From assembly GCF_003350535.1 (NCBI RefSeq), contig NZ_QQBB01000007.1, positions 186,001 to 250,000 of the forward strand: DNA of 64,000 nt. Reading direction: 5' to 3'. A model generated the notes under the pieces. That model saw only the letters and a list, made by a program, of their open reading frames with translations, did no database searches and was not told the origin of the DNA. A program made the position numbers and the translations under genes. Below, one piece after another: positions 9,101 to 16,046 of the stretch (positions within the stretch are counted from its first letter, which is position 1; every line of letters starts with the position of its first letter). Origin of the DNA: Microvirga subterranea. Its GTDB lineage: Bacteria > Pseudomonadota > Alphaproteobacteria > Rhizobiales > Beijerinckiaceae.

Positions 9101-11014
9101 ATGACATCAGCCCACAGCCGCTATCATGACGTCTATGCGCGCTGGAAGACCAATCCGGTCGGCTTCTGGGAGGAGGCCGCGCGCGAGATCGACTGGATCA
9201 GGCCGGCCGACAAGATCTTCGACCCGGACGCCGGCACCTACGGGCGCTGGTTCGTCGGCGCCCAGTGCAACACCTGCTACAACGCCGTCGACCGGCACGT
9301 GGCGACGCGGGGCGACCAGGCGGCGATCATCTACGACAGCCCGATCACCGGCACGAAGCAGACGCTCACCTATGCCGAATTGCAGGACGAGGTCGCGACG
9401 CTCGCGGCCGTGCTGCAGGACATGGGCGTCAGGAAGGGCGACCGAGTCGTCCTCTACATGCCGATGATCCCGCAGGCGTCCATCGGCATGCTGGCCTGCG
9501 CGCGCATCGGCGCGATCCATTCGGTGGTCTTCGGTGGCTTCGCCCCCAAGGAGCTCGCCACCCGGATCGACGACGCCAAGCCGAAGGTCATTCTCTCGGC
9601 CTCCTGCGGCATCGAGGGCAGCCGCGTCATCCCGTACAAGCCGCTGCTCGACGAGGCGATCACCCTGTCGTCCTCGAAGCCCGATTCCTGCCTCGTCTTC
9701 CAGCGGCCCCAGCTCGACTGCTCCCTGGTCGACGGGCGCGACCGTGACTGGAAGGCGGAGGTGTCGCGGGCGCGGGCCGAGGGCCGCAAGGCCGAATGCG
9801 TGGCGGTCGCCGCCACCGACCCGCTCTACGTGCTCTACACCTCCGGCACGACCGGCAAGCCCAAGGGGGTAGTGCGCGACAACGGCGGCCACATGGTCGC
9901 GCTCAAGTGGACCATGAAAAACTTCTTCGGAGTCGATCCGGGCGAGGTGTTCTGGGCCGCCTCCGACGTCGGCTGGGTGGTGGGCCACTCGTACATCGTC
10001 TACGGGCCGCTCCTCCACGGGGCGACGGCGATCCTCTACGAGGGCAAGCCGGTCGGTACGCCGGACGCAGGCGCCTATTGGCGGGTCATCGCCGAGCACG
10101 GCGTCGTCACGCTCTTCACCGCGCCCACCGCGTTCCGGGCGATCAAGAAGGAGGATCCGGACGCCAAGCTCCTCGAGGGCCACGACCTTTCGCATTTCCG
10201 GGCCCTGTTCCTGGCCGGCGAGCGGGCCGATCCGGACACGATCCGCTGGGCCGAGACCATTCTCAAGGTTCCGGTGATCGACCATTGGTGGCAGACCGAG
10301 ACGGGCTGGCCCGTCGCTGGAAACCCCCTCGGGCTCGGCGCCCTGCCGGTCAAGCACGGCTCCCCGACCGTGCCGATGCCAGGGTATATCCTGGAGGTCC
10401 TGGACGAGGGCGGAAAGCCGGTGCCGCCCAACACCATGGGCGCGATCGTGATCAAGCTGCCGCTGCCGCCCGGCTGCCTGCCGACCCTGTGGCATGCGGA
10501 CGAGCGGTTCAGGGAATCCTACCTCTCGGTCTATCCGGGCTACTACAACACCTCGGACGCCGGCTATCTGGACGAGGACGGCTATGTCTGGGTGATGGGC
10601 CGCACGGACGACATCATCAACGTGGCGGGCCATCGCCTCTCGACCGGCGGCATGGAAGAGGTCCTGGCTTCCCATCCGGCCGTGGCGGAATGCGCCGTGA
10701 TCGGCATCAAGGACGCCCTCAAGGGCGAGGTGCCCTGCGGCTTCGTGGTGCTGAAGTCCGGCGTCCAGACGGCTCCCGAGAGGGTCGAGACGGAGCTCGT
10801 CTCCCTGGTCCGCGAGAAGATCGGACCGGTGGCGGCCTTCAAGCTCGCCATCACGGTCGGCCGTCTGCCGAAGACCCGCTCGGGCAAGATCCTGCGCGGC
10901 ACAATGAAGAAGATCGCGGACGGGGATTCCTGGTCGATGCCCGCTACTATCGACGACCCGATCATCCTGTCCGAGATCGGCGACGTGCTGAAACAGCGGG
11001 GACTGCCCGGATGA
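9101..11014 (+). CDS. prpE: propionyl-CoA synthetase (acetyl-CoA synthetase family)
   Basis: This 637-residue adenylate-forming enzyme activates a short-chain fatty acid, most likely propionate, with ATP and CoA. It shows YTSGTTGKPKGVVRDNGG (A3 loop) at about residues 245-262, then WWQTETGWP, and YNTSDAGYLDEDGY before the hinge VMGRTDDIINVAGHRLS. The C-terminal LPKTRSGKILRGT carries the catalytic, acetylatable lysine. VVRDNGGH after the A3 loop and the length favour PrpE over acetyl-CoA synthetase; acetate or other short acids are not excluded. The stop overlaps the next small ORF as ATGA. Confidence 0.9.
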   Translation: MTSAHSRYHDVYARWKTNPVGFWEEAAREIDWIRPADKIFDPDAGTYGRWFVGAQCNTCYNAVDRHVATRGDQAAIIYDSPITGTKQTLTYAELQDEVATLAAVLQDMGVRKGDRVVLYMPMIPQASIGMLACARIGAIHSVVFGGFAPKELATRIDDAKPKVILSASCGIEGSRVIPYKPLLDEAITLSSSKPDSCLVFQRPQLDCSLVDGRDRDWKAEVSRARAEGRKAECVAVAATDPLYVLYTSGTTGKPKGVVRDNGGHMVALKWTMKNFFGVDPGEVFWAASDVGWVVGHSYIVYGPLLHGATAILYEGKPVGTPDAGAYWRVIAEHGVVTLFTAPTAFRAIKKEDPDAKLLEGHDLSHFRALFLAGERADPDTIRWAETILKVPVIDHWWQTETGWPVAGNPLGLGALPVKHGSPTVPMPGYILEVLDEGGKPVPPNTMGAIVIKLPLPPGCLPTLWHADERFRESYLSVYPGYYNTSDAGYLDEDGYVWVMGRTDDIINVAGHRLSTGGMEEVLASHPAVAECAVIGIKDALKGEVPCGFVVLKSGVQTAPERVETELVSLVREKIGPVAAFKLAITVGRLPKTRSGKILRGTMKKIADGDSWSMPATIDDPIILSEIGDVLKQRGLPG

Positions 11015-11229
11015 CGCAGGCGCCCGACGTACCCGATGATCGCGAGGCCCGGTTCGAGGCCATGCTGCGCGAGGTCCTCACCACGGAGGAGGAGGCGCTC
11101 CAGCGCCGATCCGCCAAGGACCTCAGGACGGTGGCCCGGTATCGTGCCGTCGGCGCGAAGGAACGTTTCGAACGCAGCCGGGCCAAGGGGTCGAAATCCC
11201 GCCGGCCTGGGCCCGAGGCAGGGCGCTGA
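11011..11229 (+). CDS. small hypothetical protein coupled to prpE
   Basis: This 72-residue, charged, probably helical protein has an acidic first half and a very basic C-terminus. I do not recognise a family. Its ATG overlaps the prpE stop (ATGA), a classic translational coupling, and a strong terminator follows 10 bp after its stop, which together support a real gene. No function can be inferred beyond cotranslation with the acyl-CoA synthetase. Confidence 0.6.
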   Translation: MTQAPDVPDDREARFEAMLREVLTTEEEALQRRSAKDLRTVARYRAVGAKERFERSRAKGSKSRRPGPEAGR

Positions 11230-11237
11230 AACCAAGA

Positions 11238-11265
11238 AAAAGGCCCGGATCGCTCCGGGCCTTTT
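11238..11265. terminator. bidirectional rho-independent terminator
   Basis: A perfect stem GGCCCGG (11242-11248) / CCGGGCC (11255-11261) is flanked by AAAA and TTTT. It can end both the prpE transcript and the convergent DUF1013 gene. Confidence 0.85.
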
Positions 11266-11274
11266 CGTTGAGCC

Positions 11275-11997
11275 TTACTCGTCGTCCTCGTCCTCGGGGC
11301 GCCTGAGCTGCTTGAGCTTGGCGAAGACGGAGTTGACGTCGATTTCCTCCTCGCGGGCCGGCTTCGGGCGGCTCATGTCCGCGAAGGGCTCGTCGTGGCG
11401 CTCGGGAGCGGTCGACACCTCGGCCGGCATGAGGGTGCCGCCGGCGTCGTGAACCTCCACGTGCGGACGGTCCTTCGCGGCGCGCTGCACCTCGAAGTCC
11501 AGGTCGATCTGCGAGCATAGGCCCAGCGTCACCGGATCCATCGGGGAGAGGCTGGCCGAGTTCCAGTGGGTGCGGTCGCGGACCTGCTGGATCGTGGTCT
11601 TGGTCGTGCCCACGAGGCGCATGATCTGCGCATCCTTGAGCTCGGGATGGTTGCGCACGAGCCAGAGGATCGCGTTCGGGCGGTCGTGCCGGCGGGACAC
11701 GGGGGTGTAGCGCGGGCCCTTCTTGATGCGCTTCTGCTCGGGCAGCTTCACGCGGGTCTCGGCCATCTTGAGGCGGCGGTCGGGATCTCCTTGCGCCTTC
11801 TCGATCTCCTCGCGGGTGAGCTGGCCCGTGGTGATCGGGTCGAGGCCTTTGATGCCGGCGGCGACCTCGCCGTCGGCGATGCCCTTCACCTCGAGGGGGT
11901 GGAGCTTGCAGAAATCGGCGATCTGCTCGAACGACAGCGACGTGTTCTCGACGAGCCAAACGGCCGTCGCCTTCGGCATCAGCGGTCCCTGGGACAT
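11275..11997 (-). CDS. DUF1013 family protein (TrcR-type cell-cycle regulator)
   Basis: This 240-residue protein belongs to the alphaproteobacterial DUF1013 family, which some annotation pipelines name TrcR, a cell cycle transcriptional regulator; I rely on memory for that name. It begins MSQGPLMPKATAVWLVENTS, has a helix-turn-helix-like LSFEQIADFCKLHPLEVKGI, and a second such segment at DAQIMRLVGTTKTTIQQVRD. The tail is acidic. The ATG at 11997 has GGAGG 7 bp upstream, which rules out the TTG further out. A near-consensus promoter lies about 110 bp upstream. Confidence 0.85.
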   Translation of the reverse strand: MSQGPLMPKATAVWLVENTSLSFEQIADFCKLHPLEVKGIADGEVAAGIKGLDPITTGQLTREEIEKAQGDPDRRLKMAETRVKLPEQKRIKKGPRYTPVSRRHDRPNAILWLVRNHPELKDAQIMRLVGTTKTTIQQVRDRTHWNSASLSPMDPVTLGLCSQIDLDFEVQRAAKDRPHVEVHDAGGTLMPAEVSTAPERHDEPFADMSRPKPAREEEIDVNSVFAKLKQLRRPEDEDDE

Positions 11998-12090
11998 GGG
12001 GCGAACCTCCTTCAAGCCGGGCGCCAGTCGTCAGGCGCCGCACGGCAAAACTCTCTCGCGCTCCGACCCGGTCGGACCGGAGCATCTCGT

Positions 12091-12103
12091 CTCACATTGT
12101 GAG
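12091..12103. promoter_or_regulatory. 13-bp palindrome at the DUF1013 transcription start region
   Basis: CTCACA-T-TGTGAG is a perfect dyad lying just downstream of the predicted minus-strand start point. Position and symmetry suggest an operator, but the binding protein is unknown. Confidence 0.4.
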
Positions 12104-12115
12104 GGAAACGGGATA

Positions 12116-12144
12116 ATTATAGTGATCGTGCCCCGATGTTGCAA
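12116..12144 (-). promoter_or_regulatory. sigma70-type promoter for the DUF1013 gene
   Basis: Read on the minus strand, -35 TTGCAA (12139-12144) is followed after 17 bp by a perfect -10 TATAAT (12116-12121). This predicts a start near 12109 and a leader of about 110 nt. Confidence 0.75.
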
Positions 12145-12358
12145 ATTTTAAAGGGGCTTGGCACCACCGCATCGAACGGAAATCTAGACAGGGCCGCTCG
12201 GGCTGCTTCTAGGCTCTCATCCGCAGGAGCCGCGCTCCCGCGTCAGGAATTCGCCGCATATCTTTCGTCCTTTGAACAAGCTGCGAGGCTAAAGGCCGGC
12301 GTTGGCAAGGGTGGTATCCCGCACTAACCTCAGGAAGATCGTTCAGAAGGAGAACGCC
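12145..12358. other. intergenic region, no gene seen
   Basis: Together with the DUF1013 leader, about 360 bp separate the DUF1013 and DUF1192 genes. A 63-codon frame starting at 12136 has no ribosome site and no recognisable protein. Just before 12359 the only clear signal is the AAGGAGAA ribosome site of the DUF1192 gene. Confidence 0.5.
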
Positions 12359-12565
12359 ATGGCTTTCGATCCTTTCGCCGAGGAACCGGTTGCGAGCGTA
12401 TCCGAGCACCAGCTGGGACAGGATCTGTCGACGCTGTCCATCGACGAGATCGACGAGCGGATCGCGCTCCTCGAACGCGAGATCTCCCGCCTCAAGGACG
12501 TGAAGGCCGGCAAGGAAAGCTCCAGGGCGGCGGCGAGCGCGTTCTTCAAGCTGGGCCAAGCCTGA
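12359..12565 (+). CDS. DUF1192 domain-containing protein
   Basis: This 68-residue protein starts MAFDPFAEEP and contains STLSIDEIDERIALLEREISRL, the conserved helical core of DUF1192, a small alphaproteobacterial family of unknown function. It has no signal peptide or membrane segment and is probably a short coiled-coil protein. The ATG at 12359 has AAGGAGAA at 12348-12355, which decides the start. It lies just upstream of the CtrA-type box, the candidate small RNA and the rcdA-like gene. Confidence 0.85.
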   Translation: MAFDPFAEEPVASVSEHQLGQDLSTLSIDEIDERIALLEREISRLKDVKAGKESSRAAASAFFKLGQA

Positions 12566-12595
12566 GTTCCCCGTTCTGTGACTCAGTTACGGTCT

Positions 12596-12627
12596 TTAAC
12601 CGGACCTTAAGGTTTCCAGGGCATAAA
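12596..12627 (+). promoter_or_regulatory. CtrA-type box overlapping a -35, with -10
   Basis: TTAA (12596-12599), seven bases, TTAA (12607-12610) is a perfect match to the TTAA-N7-TTAA box bound by CtrA in alphaproteobacteria. A -10-like CATAAA at 12622-12627 puts the box over the -35 region, the layout of CtrA-activated promoters. The predicted start, about 12633, falls exactly at the first hairpin of the RNA below. Confidence 0.6.
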
Positions 12628-12631
12628 CGGT

Positions 12632-12726
12632 GCATCCAGTTTCCTCTGGATGCCGAGTGGCTCCTGTCCACTCTGTTTGACGCCTCCCTGTTATGACCTC
12701 GAGCCGCCCTTGGGCGGCTCATTTTT
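12632..12726 (+). ncRNA. candidate small RNA, three hairpins with terminator
   Basis: No protein is encoded here, but the stretch folds neatly. Hairpin A is GCATCCAG (12632-12639) with CTGGATGC (12646-12653), loop TTTCCT. Hairpin B is GAGTGG (12655-12660) with CCACTC (12668-12673), loop CTCCTGT. A single-stranded linker with GCCTCCCTG follows, then the terminator hairpin at 12701-12720 and ATTTTT. Both loops and the linker are pyrimidine-rich, anti-Shine-Dalgarno-like, a feature of many alphaproteobacterial trans-acting sRNAs. I infer a CtrA-controlled sRNA of about 95 nt. A long 3' UTR of the DUF1192 gene is the alternative. Confidence 0.65.
12701..12726 (+). terminator. rho-independent terminator of the candidate sRNA
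   Basis: GAGCCGCC (12701-12708) pairs with GGCGGCTC (12713-12720), followed by ATTTTT. It lies 135 bp past the DUF1192 stop, too far to be simply that gene's terminator. Confidence 0.85.
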
Positions 12727-12743
12727 CACAGGACCTTTGCCGT

Positions 12744-12795
12744 TTAACCTTAACCAAGGGTTAGCAGGGCAAACGCCGTCAACGCGCCCTATACT
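12744..12795 (+). promoter_or_regulatory. probable rcdA promoter with tandem TTAACC
   Basis: Two adjoining TTAACC units (12744-12755) lie about 35 bp upstream of a -10-like TATACT (12790-12795). TTAACC is the CtrA half-site type in Rhizobiales. No good -35 is seen, which fits an activator-dependent promoter. The rcdA-like GTG is 68 bp further on. Confidence 0.45.
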
Positions 12796-12863
12796 GCACC
12801 TCAAGTAGCGTTGATCCCCCGCCGAGCCGGTCGGCAGGGGGCAGGACCCATTCGGAGGCGCGG

Positions 12864-13391
12864 GTGAGCGAACCTGATGTGATCAAACTGGGAGCAGGCC
12901 CCATCCGCTTCGGCCAGAACTTCGTGAATTCCGAGGCGTTCAAGACGCTGTTCCAGGAAGGCATGGAGCTGATCGAGGAGGCGGCCGCCTACCTGGACGG
13001 CCCGGGGCGCGAGGATTCCCGCAGGATGGCCCGGGAGATCAGCCTCGTTTACGCCAGCGAGAGCATGCGGCTGACCACCCGGCTGATGCAGGTGGCCTCC
13101 TGGCTCCTCCTCCAGCGGGCAGTCGCCGAGGGCGAGCTCACCGCCGACCAAGCCAATCTGGAGAAGAACCGGGTCCGGCTGACCATGCCGGAGACTCCCA
13201 CCACCATCTCCGACTTCGAGGCCCTGCCGGAGCGCCTCAAGGACCTGATCGGTCTCGCGGCCCGGCTTCACGCCCGGATCATGCACCTCGAGAAGCTGAT
13301 GTCCGAGCCGCCCGCCGTCCCGCCGGCGCCCGCCCCCAACCCGGTCACGGCCCAGCTCGGGCTCCTGGAGAAGGCCTTCTCCCGGGAATGA
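12864..13391 (+). CDS. rcdA: DUF1465 family protein, RcdA-like CtrA degradation regulator
   Basis: This 175-residue, helical protein matches the DUF1465 family, which includes Caulobacter RcdA, an adaptor that helps ClpXP degrade CtrA and other regulators. Characteristic stretches are FVNSEAFKTLFQEGMELIEE near residue 20, MTRLMQVASWLLLQRAV-like helix around 73-90, and ERLKDLIGLAARLHARIMHLE before a proline-rich, flexible tail. It starts with GTG, preceded by GGAGGCG. Family membership is good; the adaptor role is by analogy. The nearby CtrA-type sites fit a CtrA-linked gene. A terminator follows the stop. Confidence 0.75.
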   Translation: MSEPDVIKLGAGPIRFGQNFVNSEAFKTLFQEGMELIEEAAAYLDGPGREDSRRMAREISLVYASESMRLTTRLMQVASWLLLQRAVAEGELTADQANLEKNRVRLTMPETPTTISDFEALPERLKDLIGLAARLHARIMHLEKLMSEPPAVPPAPAPNPVTAQLGLLEKAFSRE

Positions 13392-13398
13392 CGCAAAG

Positions 13399-13426
13399 AA
13401 AAAGCCCCGCCGAAGCGGGGCTTTTT
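13399..13426. terminator. bidirectional terminator between rcdA and rpmE
   Basis: AGCCCCG (13403-13409) pairs with CGGGGCT (13416-13422), flanked by A5 and T5 runs, so it can serve both convergent genes. Confidence 0.9.
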
Positions 13427-13461
13427 CTGTTTCGGTTCCGGCAAAAGGCGCCGGGAACAGC

Positions 13462-13698
13462 TTACTTCTTGCCGAAGGAGAGGTTGCCGAACTTCGAGTT
13501 GAAGCGCGACAGACGGCCGCCGCGGTCGAGCAGCTGCTGCGTACCGCCGGTCCAGGCCGGATGGGTGTTCGGGTCGATGTCGAGGTTGAGCGTGTCGCCC
13601 TCTTTGCCGTAGGTCGAGCGGGTGGTGTACTCGGTGCCGTTGGTCATTACGACCTTGATGAAGTGGTAGTCGGGGTGGTCGGTTTCTTTGCGCGCCAT
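13462..13698 (-). CDS. rpmE: 50S ribosomal protein L31
   Basis: This 78-residue protein contains [20 protein letters not shown] and NTHPAWTGG, signature L31 sequence, and ends [10 protein letters not shown]31 bridges the two subunits. There is no cysteine, so this is the zinc-independent form. Two ATGs lie six bases apart; the AAGAAGG ribosome site is well spaced only for the second, at 13698, so I chose it. It is monocistronic and ends at a shared terminator. Confidence 0.95.
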   Translation of the reverse strand: MARKETDHPDYHFIKVVMTNGTEYTTRSTYGKEGDTLNLDIDPNTHPAWTGGTQQLLDRGGRLSRFNSKFGNLSFGKK

Positions 13699-13821
13699 TG
13701 CCATAGTCCTTCTTGCGGCCAGCCAGTCCGGCTTACCGCAGCCTGAGATCGAGCCTGTCGTGAAATGATTGCGCGCCTATACCTCACTTAGAACCTTGAA
13801 ACAAGCCGCGGGAAAGATGCT

Positions 13822-13935
13822 AAAGCATCGGACCCGAAAGTGGATCTGCACTTTCGGGATCGATCCGATGCTTTCTCACTGGATGAGAGCATCGTCCGAG
13901 CGGAAAACCGGATCCACTTTTCCGCACGATGCTCT
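13822..13935. repeat. tandem pair of palindromic intergenic repeats
   Basis: The first element is AAAGCATCGGA (13822-13832) plus CCCGAAAGTG, mirrored by CACTTTCGGG and TCCGATGCTTT (13849-13874). The second is AGAGCATCGT (13886-13895) and GCGGAAAA mirrored by TTTTCCGC and ACGATGCTCT (13918-13935). Such GCATCG...CGGAAAA...TTTTCCG...CGATGC palindromes are dispersed in many Hyphomicrobiales genomes. They sit between rpmE and the ABC exporter gene, where they may also act as transcription end structures. Confidence 0.8.
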
Positions 13936-13972
13936 AAGTCCCTAGGGTCCCGAATTGTCGTAACGAAAGCTG

Positions 13973-15760
13973 ATGGCCGAACAATCCAACCGCCCGAAAG
14001 CCGCCCTGAGCTCGCTCAGGCCGCTGATTCCCTACGGTCTCGCCTATAAGGGGCGCATCGCGGCCGCCATCGCGGCGCTCATGCTGGCTTCCGGCGCGAC
14101 CCTCGTGGTGCCCATCGCGGTTCGGCGGGTCATCGATTTCGGTTTCTCGGAGCAGGGCAGGGCCTACATCAACGCCTATTTCGCGGTCCTGCTCCTGGTG
14201 GTCGCCGTTCTGGCCGTGGCCAGCGCGCTTCGCTACTACCTGGTCATCACCCTCGGCGAGCGGGTGGTGGCGGACCTGCGCGCCGCCGTCTTCCGGCACC
14301 TGACCTCCCTCGATCCGGCCTTCTTCGACCAGACCAAGAGCGGCGAGATCGTGTCGCGCCTGACCGCCGACACCACCCAGGTCAAGGCGGCCTTCGGGGT
14401 CAGCGTCTCCATCGCGCTGCGCAACCTGTTCCTGTTCTTCGGGGCCGTGGCCCTCATGATCGTCACGAGCCCGAAGCTCTCGGCCCTCGTGCTCGTGGCC
14501 ATCCCGGTGATCGTCCTGCCGCTGGTCATCTCCGGCCGGGCCGTGCGCCGCCGCTCCCGCGCCGCCCAGGACCGGCTCGCCGACGCCTCGGCCTATGCGG
14601 CGGAGGCGATCGGAGCCGTCAGGACCATGCAGGCCTTCGGCATGGAGAGCCGCACCGCCTCGAGCTTCGCGGCGGCGGCCGAGGAGGCGTTCGGGGCTGC
14701 GCGCCTGTCCACCACCATGCGGGCGCTGCTGACCGGCACGGGCATCTTCCTGGTCTCGTCGAGCGTCGTGGCCGTGCTGTGGTACGGGGCGCAGGACGTT
14801 CTGGCCGGCGAGATGACCGCCGGCCGGCTGTCGCAGTTCGTCCTCTACGCGGTCTTCGCCGCCTCTTCCCTCGGCCAGCTCTCCGAGGTCTACGGCGAGC
14901 TCGCCCAGGCGGCCGGCGCGGCGGAGCGCCTCGGGGAGATCCTGGCCGCGAAGCCCGCCATCGAGGCCCCGAGGAACCCGAAGCCCCTGCCGCAGCCGCC
15001 CCTGGGAACGGTCGCCTTCCAGGACGTGACCTTCGCCTACCCGACAAGGGCGAGCCAGTCGACGCTCCACGGCCTCAGCTTCACGGTCGCGCCGGGCGAG
15101 CGGGTGGCGCTGGTCGGGCCGTCCGGCGCCGGCAAGAGCACGGTCCTGCAATTGCTGCTGCGCTTCTACGATCCTCAGAGCGGGACGATCCTGGTCGACA
15201 ACGTGCCCATCCAGGACGCCGACCCCTACGTGCTGCGCCATCGCATGGCCCTCGTGCCGCAGGAGCCGACGATCTTCGCCGCCAGCGTCCTGGACAACAT
15301 CCGCTACGGACGGCCCGACGCCACCGAGGAGGATGTGCGCCGGTCCGCCGCGCTCGCCGCCGCCGACGGCTTCATCCAGGCGCTGCCCGAAGGCTACGGC
15401 ACGGTCGTGGGAGAGCGCGGCGTGACCCTCTCGGGCGGGCAGCGGCAGCGCCTCGCCATCGCGCGGGCGATCCTGAAGGACGCCCCCATCCTCCTCCTCG
15501 ACGAGGCGACCTCGGCCCTCGACGCGGAGAGCGAGCGCAAGGTCCAGGTCGCGCTCGAGCGCCTGATGGAAGGGCGCACGACCCTGGTCATCGCCCACCG
15601 CCTCGCCACGGTCCGGTCGGCCGACCGCATTCTCGTGATGGAGCACGGACGGATCGTGGAGGAGGGGGCCCATGAGGCATTGATCGCCAGGGAGGGCCTC
15701 TACGCCCGGCTCGCCCGCCTCCAGTTCATCGACGACGAGCGCGCGCAGGCGGCGGAATAG
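13973..15760 (+). CDS. ABC transporter, fused permease and ATPase (MsbA-like exporter)
   Basis: This 595-residue half-transporter has six membrane helices in residues 20-310 and a nucleotide-binding domain from about 350. The latter shows Walker A GPSGAGKST, the Q loop VPQEPTIF, signature LSGGQRQR, Walker B ILLLDEATSALD and the switch histidine in VIAHRLATV. It would act as a homodimer exporting lipid or hydrophobic compounds. MsbA-like lipid A export is one possibility, but substrate cannot be read from sequence. It stands alone behind the palindromic repeats. Confidence 0.9.
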   Translation: MAEQSNRPKAALSSLRPLIPYGLAYKGRIAAAIAALMLASGATLVVPIAVRRVIDFGFSEQGRAYINAYFAVLLLVVAVLAVASALRYYLVITLGERVVADLRAAVFRHLTSLDPAFFDQTKSGEIVSRLTADTTQVKAAFGVSVSIALRNLFLFFGAVALMIVTSPKLSALVLVAIPVIVLPLVISGRAVRRRSRAAQDRLADASAYAAEAIGAVRTMQAFGMESRTASSFAAAAEEAFGAARLSTTMRALLTGTGIFLVSSSVVAVLWYGAQDVLAGEMTAGRLSQFVLYAVFAASSLGQLSEVYGELAQAAGAAERLGEILAAKPAIEAPRNPKPLPQPPLGTVAFQDVTFAYPTRASQSTLHGLSFTVAPGERVALVGPSGAGKSTVLQLLLRFYDPQSGTILVDNVPIQDADPYVLRHRMALVPQEPTIFAASVLDNIRYGRPDATEEDVRRSAALAAADGFIQALPEGYGTVVGERGVTLSGGQRQRLAIARAILKDAPILLLDEATSALDAESERKVQVALERLMEGRTTLVIAHRLATVRSADRILVMEHGRIVEEGAHEALIAREGLYARLARLQFIDDERAQAAE

Positions 15761-15846
15761 CTCGCGCCCGCGCGTGAACCGATGGGCGGCGTCCCGGGTT
15801 GAAGGATGGGGCGGCATCTCGCCGTCGCTTCCCCGGGAGAGCGATC

Positions 15847-16029
15847 ATGGTCGGCACCCTGAGCAGAAGGCACCCTCAGGATTCCTCCCGCATCAACATC
15901 CACGAGGATTGGGAGCTCCGCTACTGGACGGACCGCTGGCAGATCCCGCGCCAGCACCTGCTGGACACCGTGAAACGGGTGGGCCTCCAGGTGAGCGACG
16001 TCGCCAGGGCGCTCGGCAAGAGCGCCTGA
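15847..16029 (+). CDS. DUF3606 domain-containing small protein
   Basis: This 60-residue protein has RINIHEDWELRYWTDRWQIP followed by LLDTVKRVGLQVSDVARALGK, the DUF3606 pattern: an N-terminal strand-like part and a C-terminal helical part ending in the conserved VxxVARALGK. Family function is unknown. ATG at 15847 follows GGGAGAG at good distance, so a longer start is not needed. It is convergent with the OmpA-like gene and has a 16-bp gap to it. Confidence 0.75.
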   Translation: MVGTLSRRHPQDSSRINIHEDWELRYWTDRWQIPRQHLLDTVKRVGLQVSDVARALGKSA

Positions 16030-16046
16030 TCGTCGGCGCCCGATCC

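Noticed and set aside
12136-12327. 63-codon frame between DUF1013 and DUF1192 genes
   Set aside because: No ribosome site, no recognisable sequence, and it begins inside the DUF1013 promoter region.
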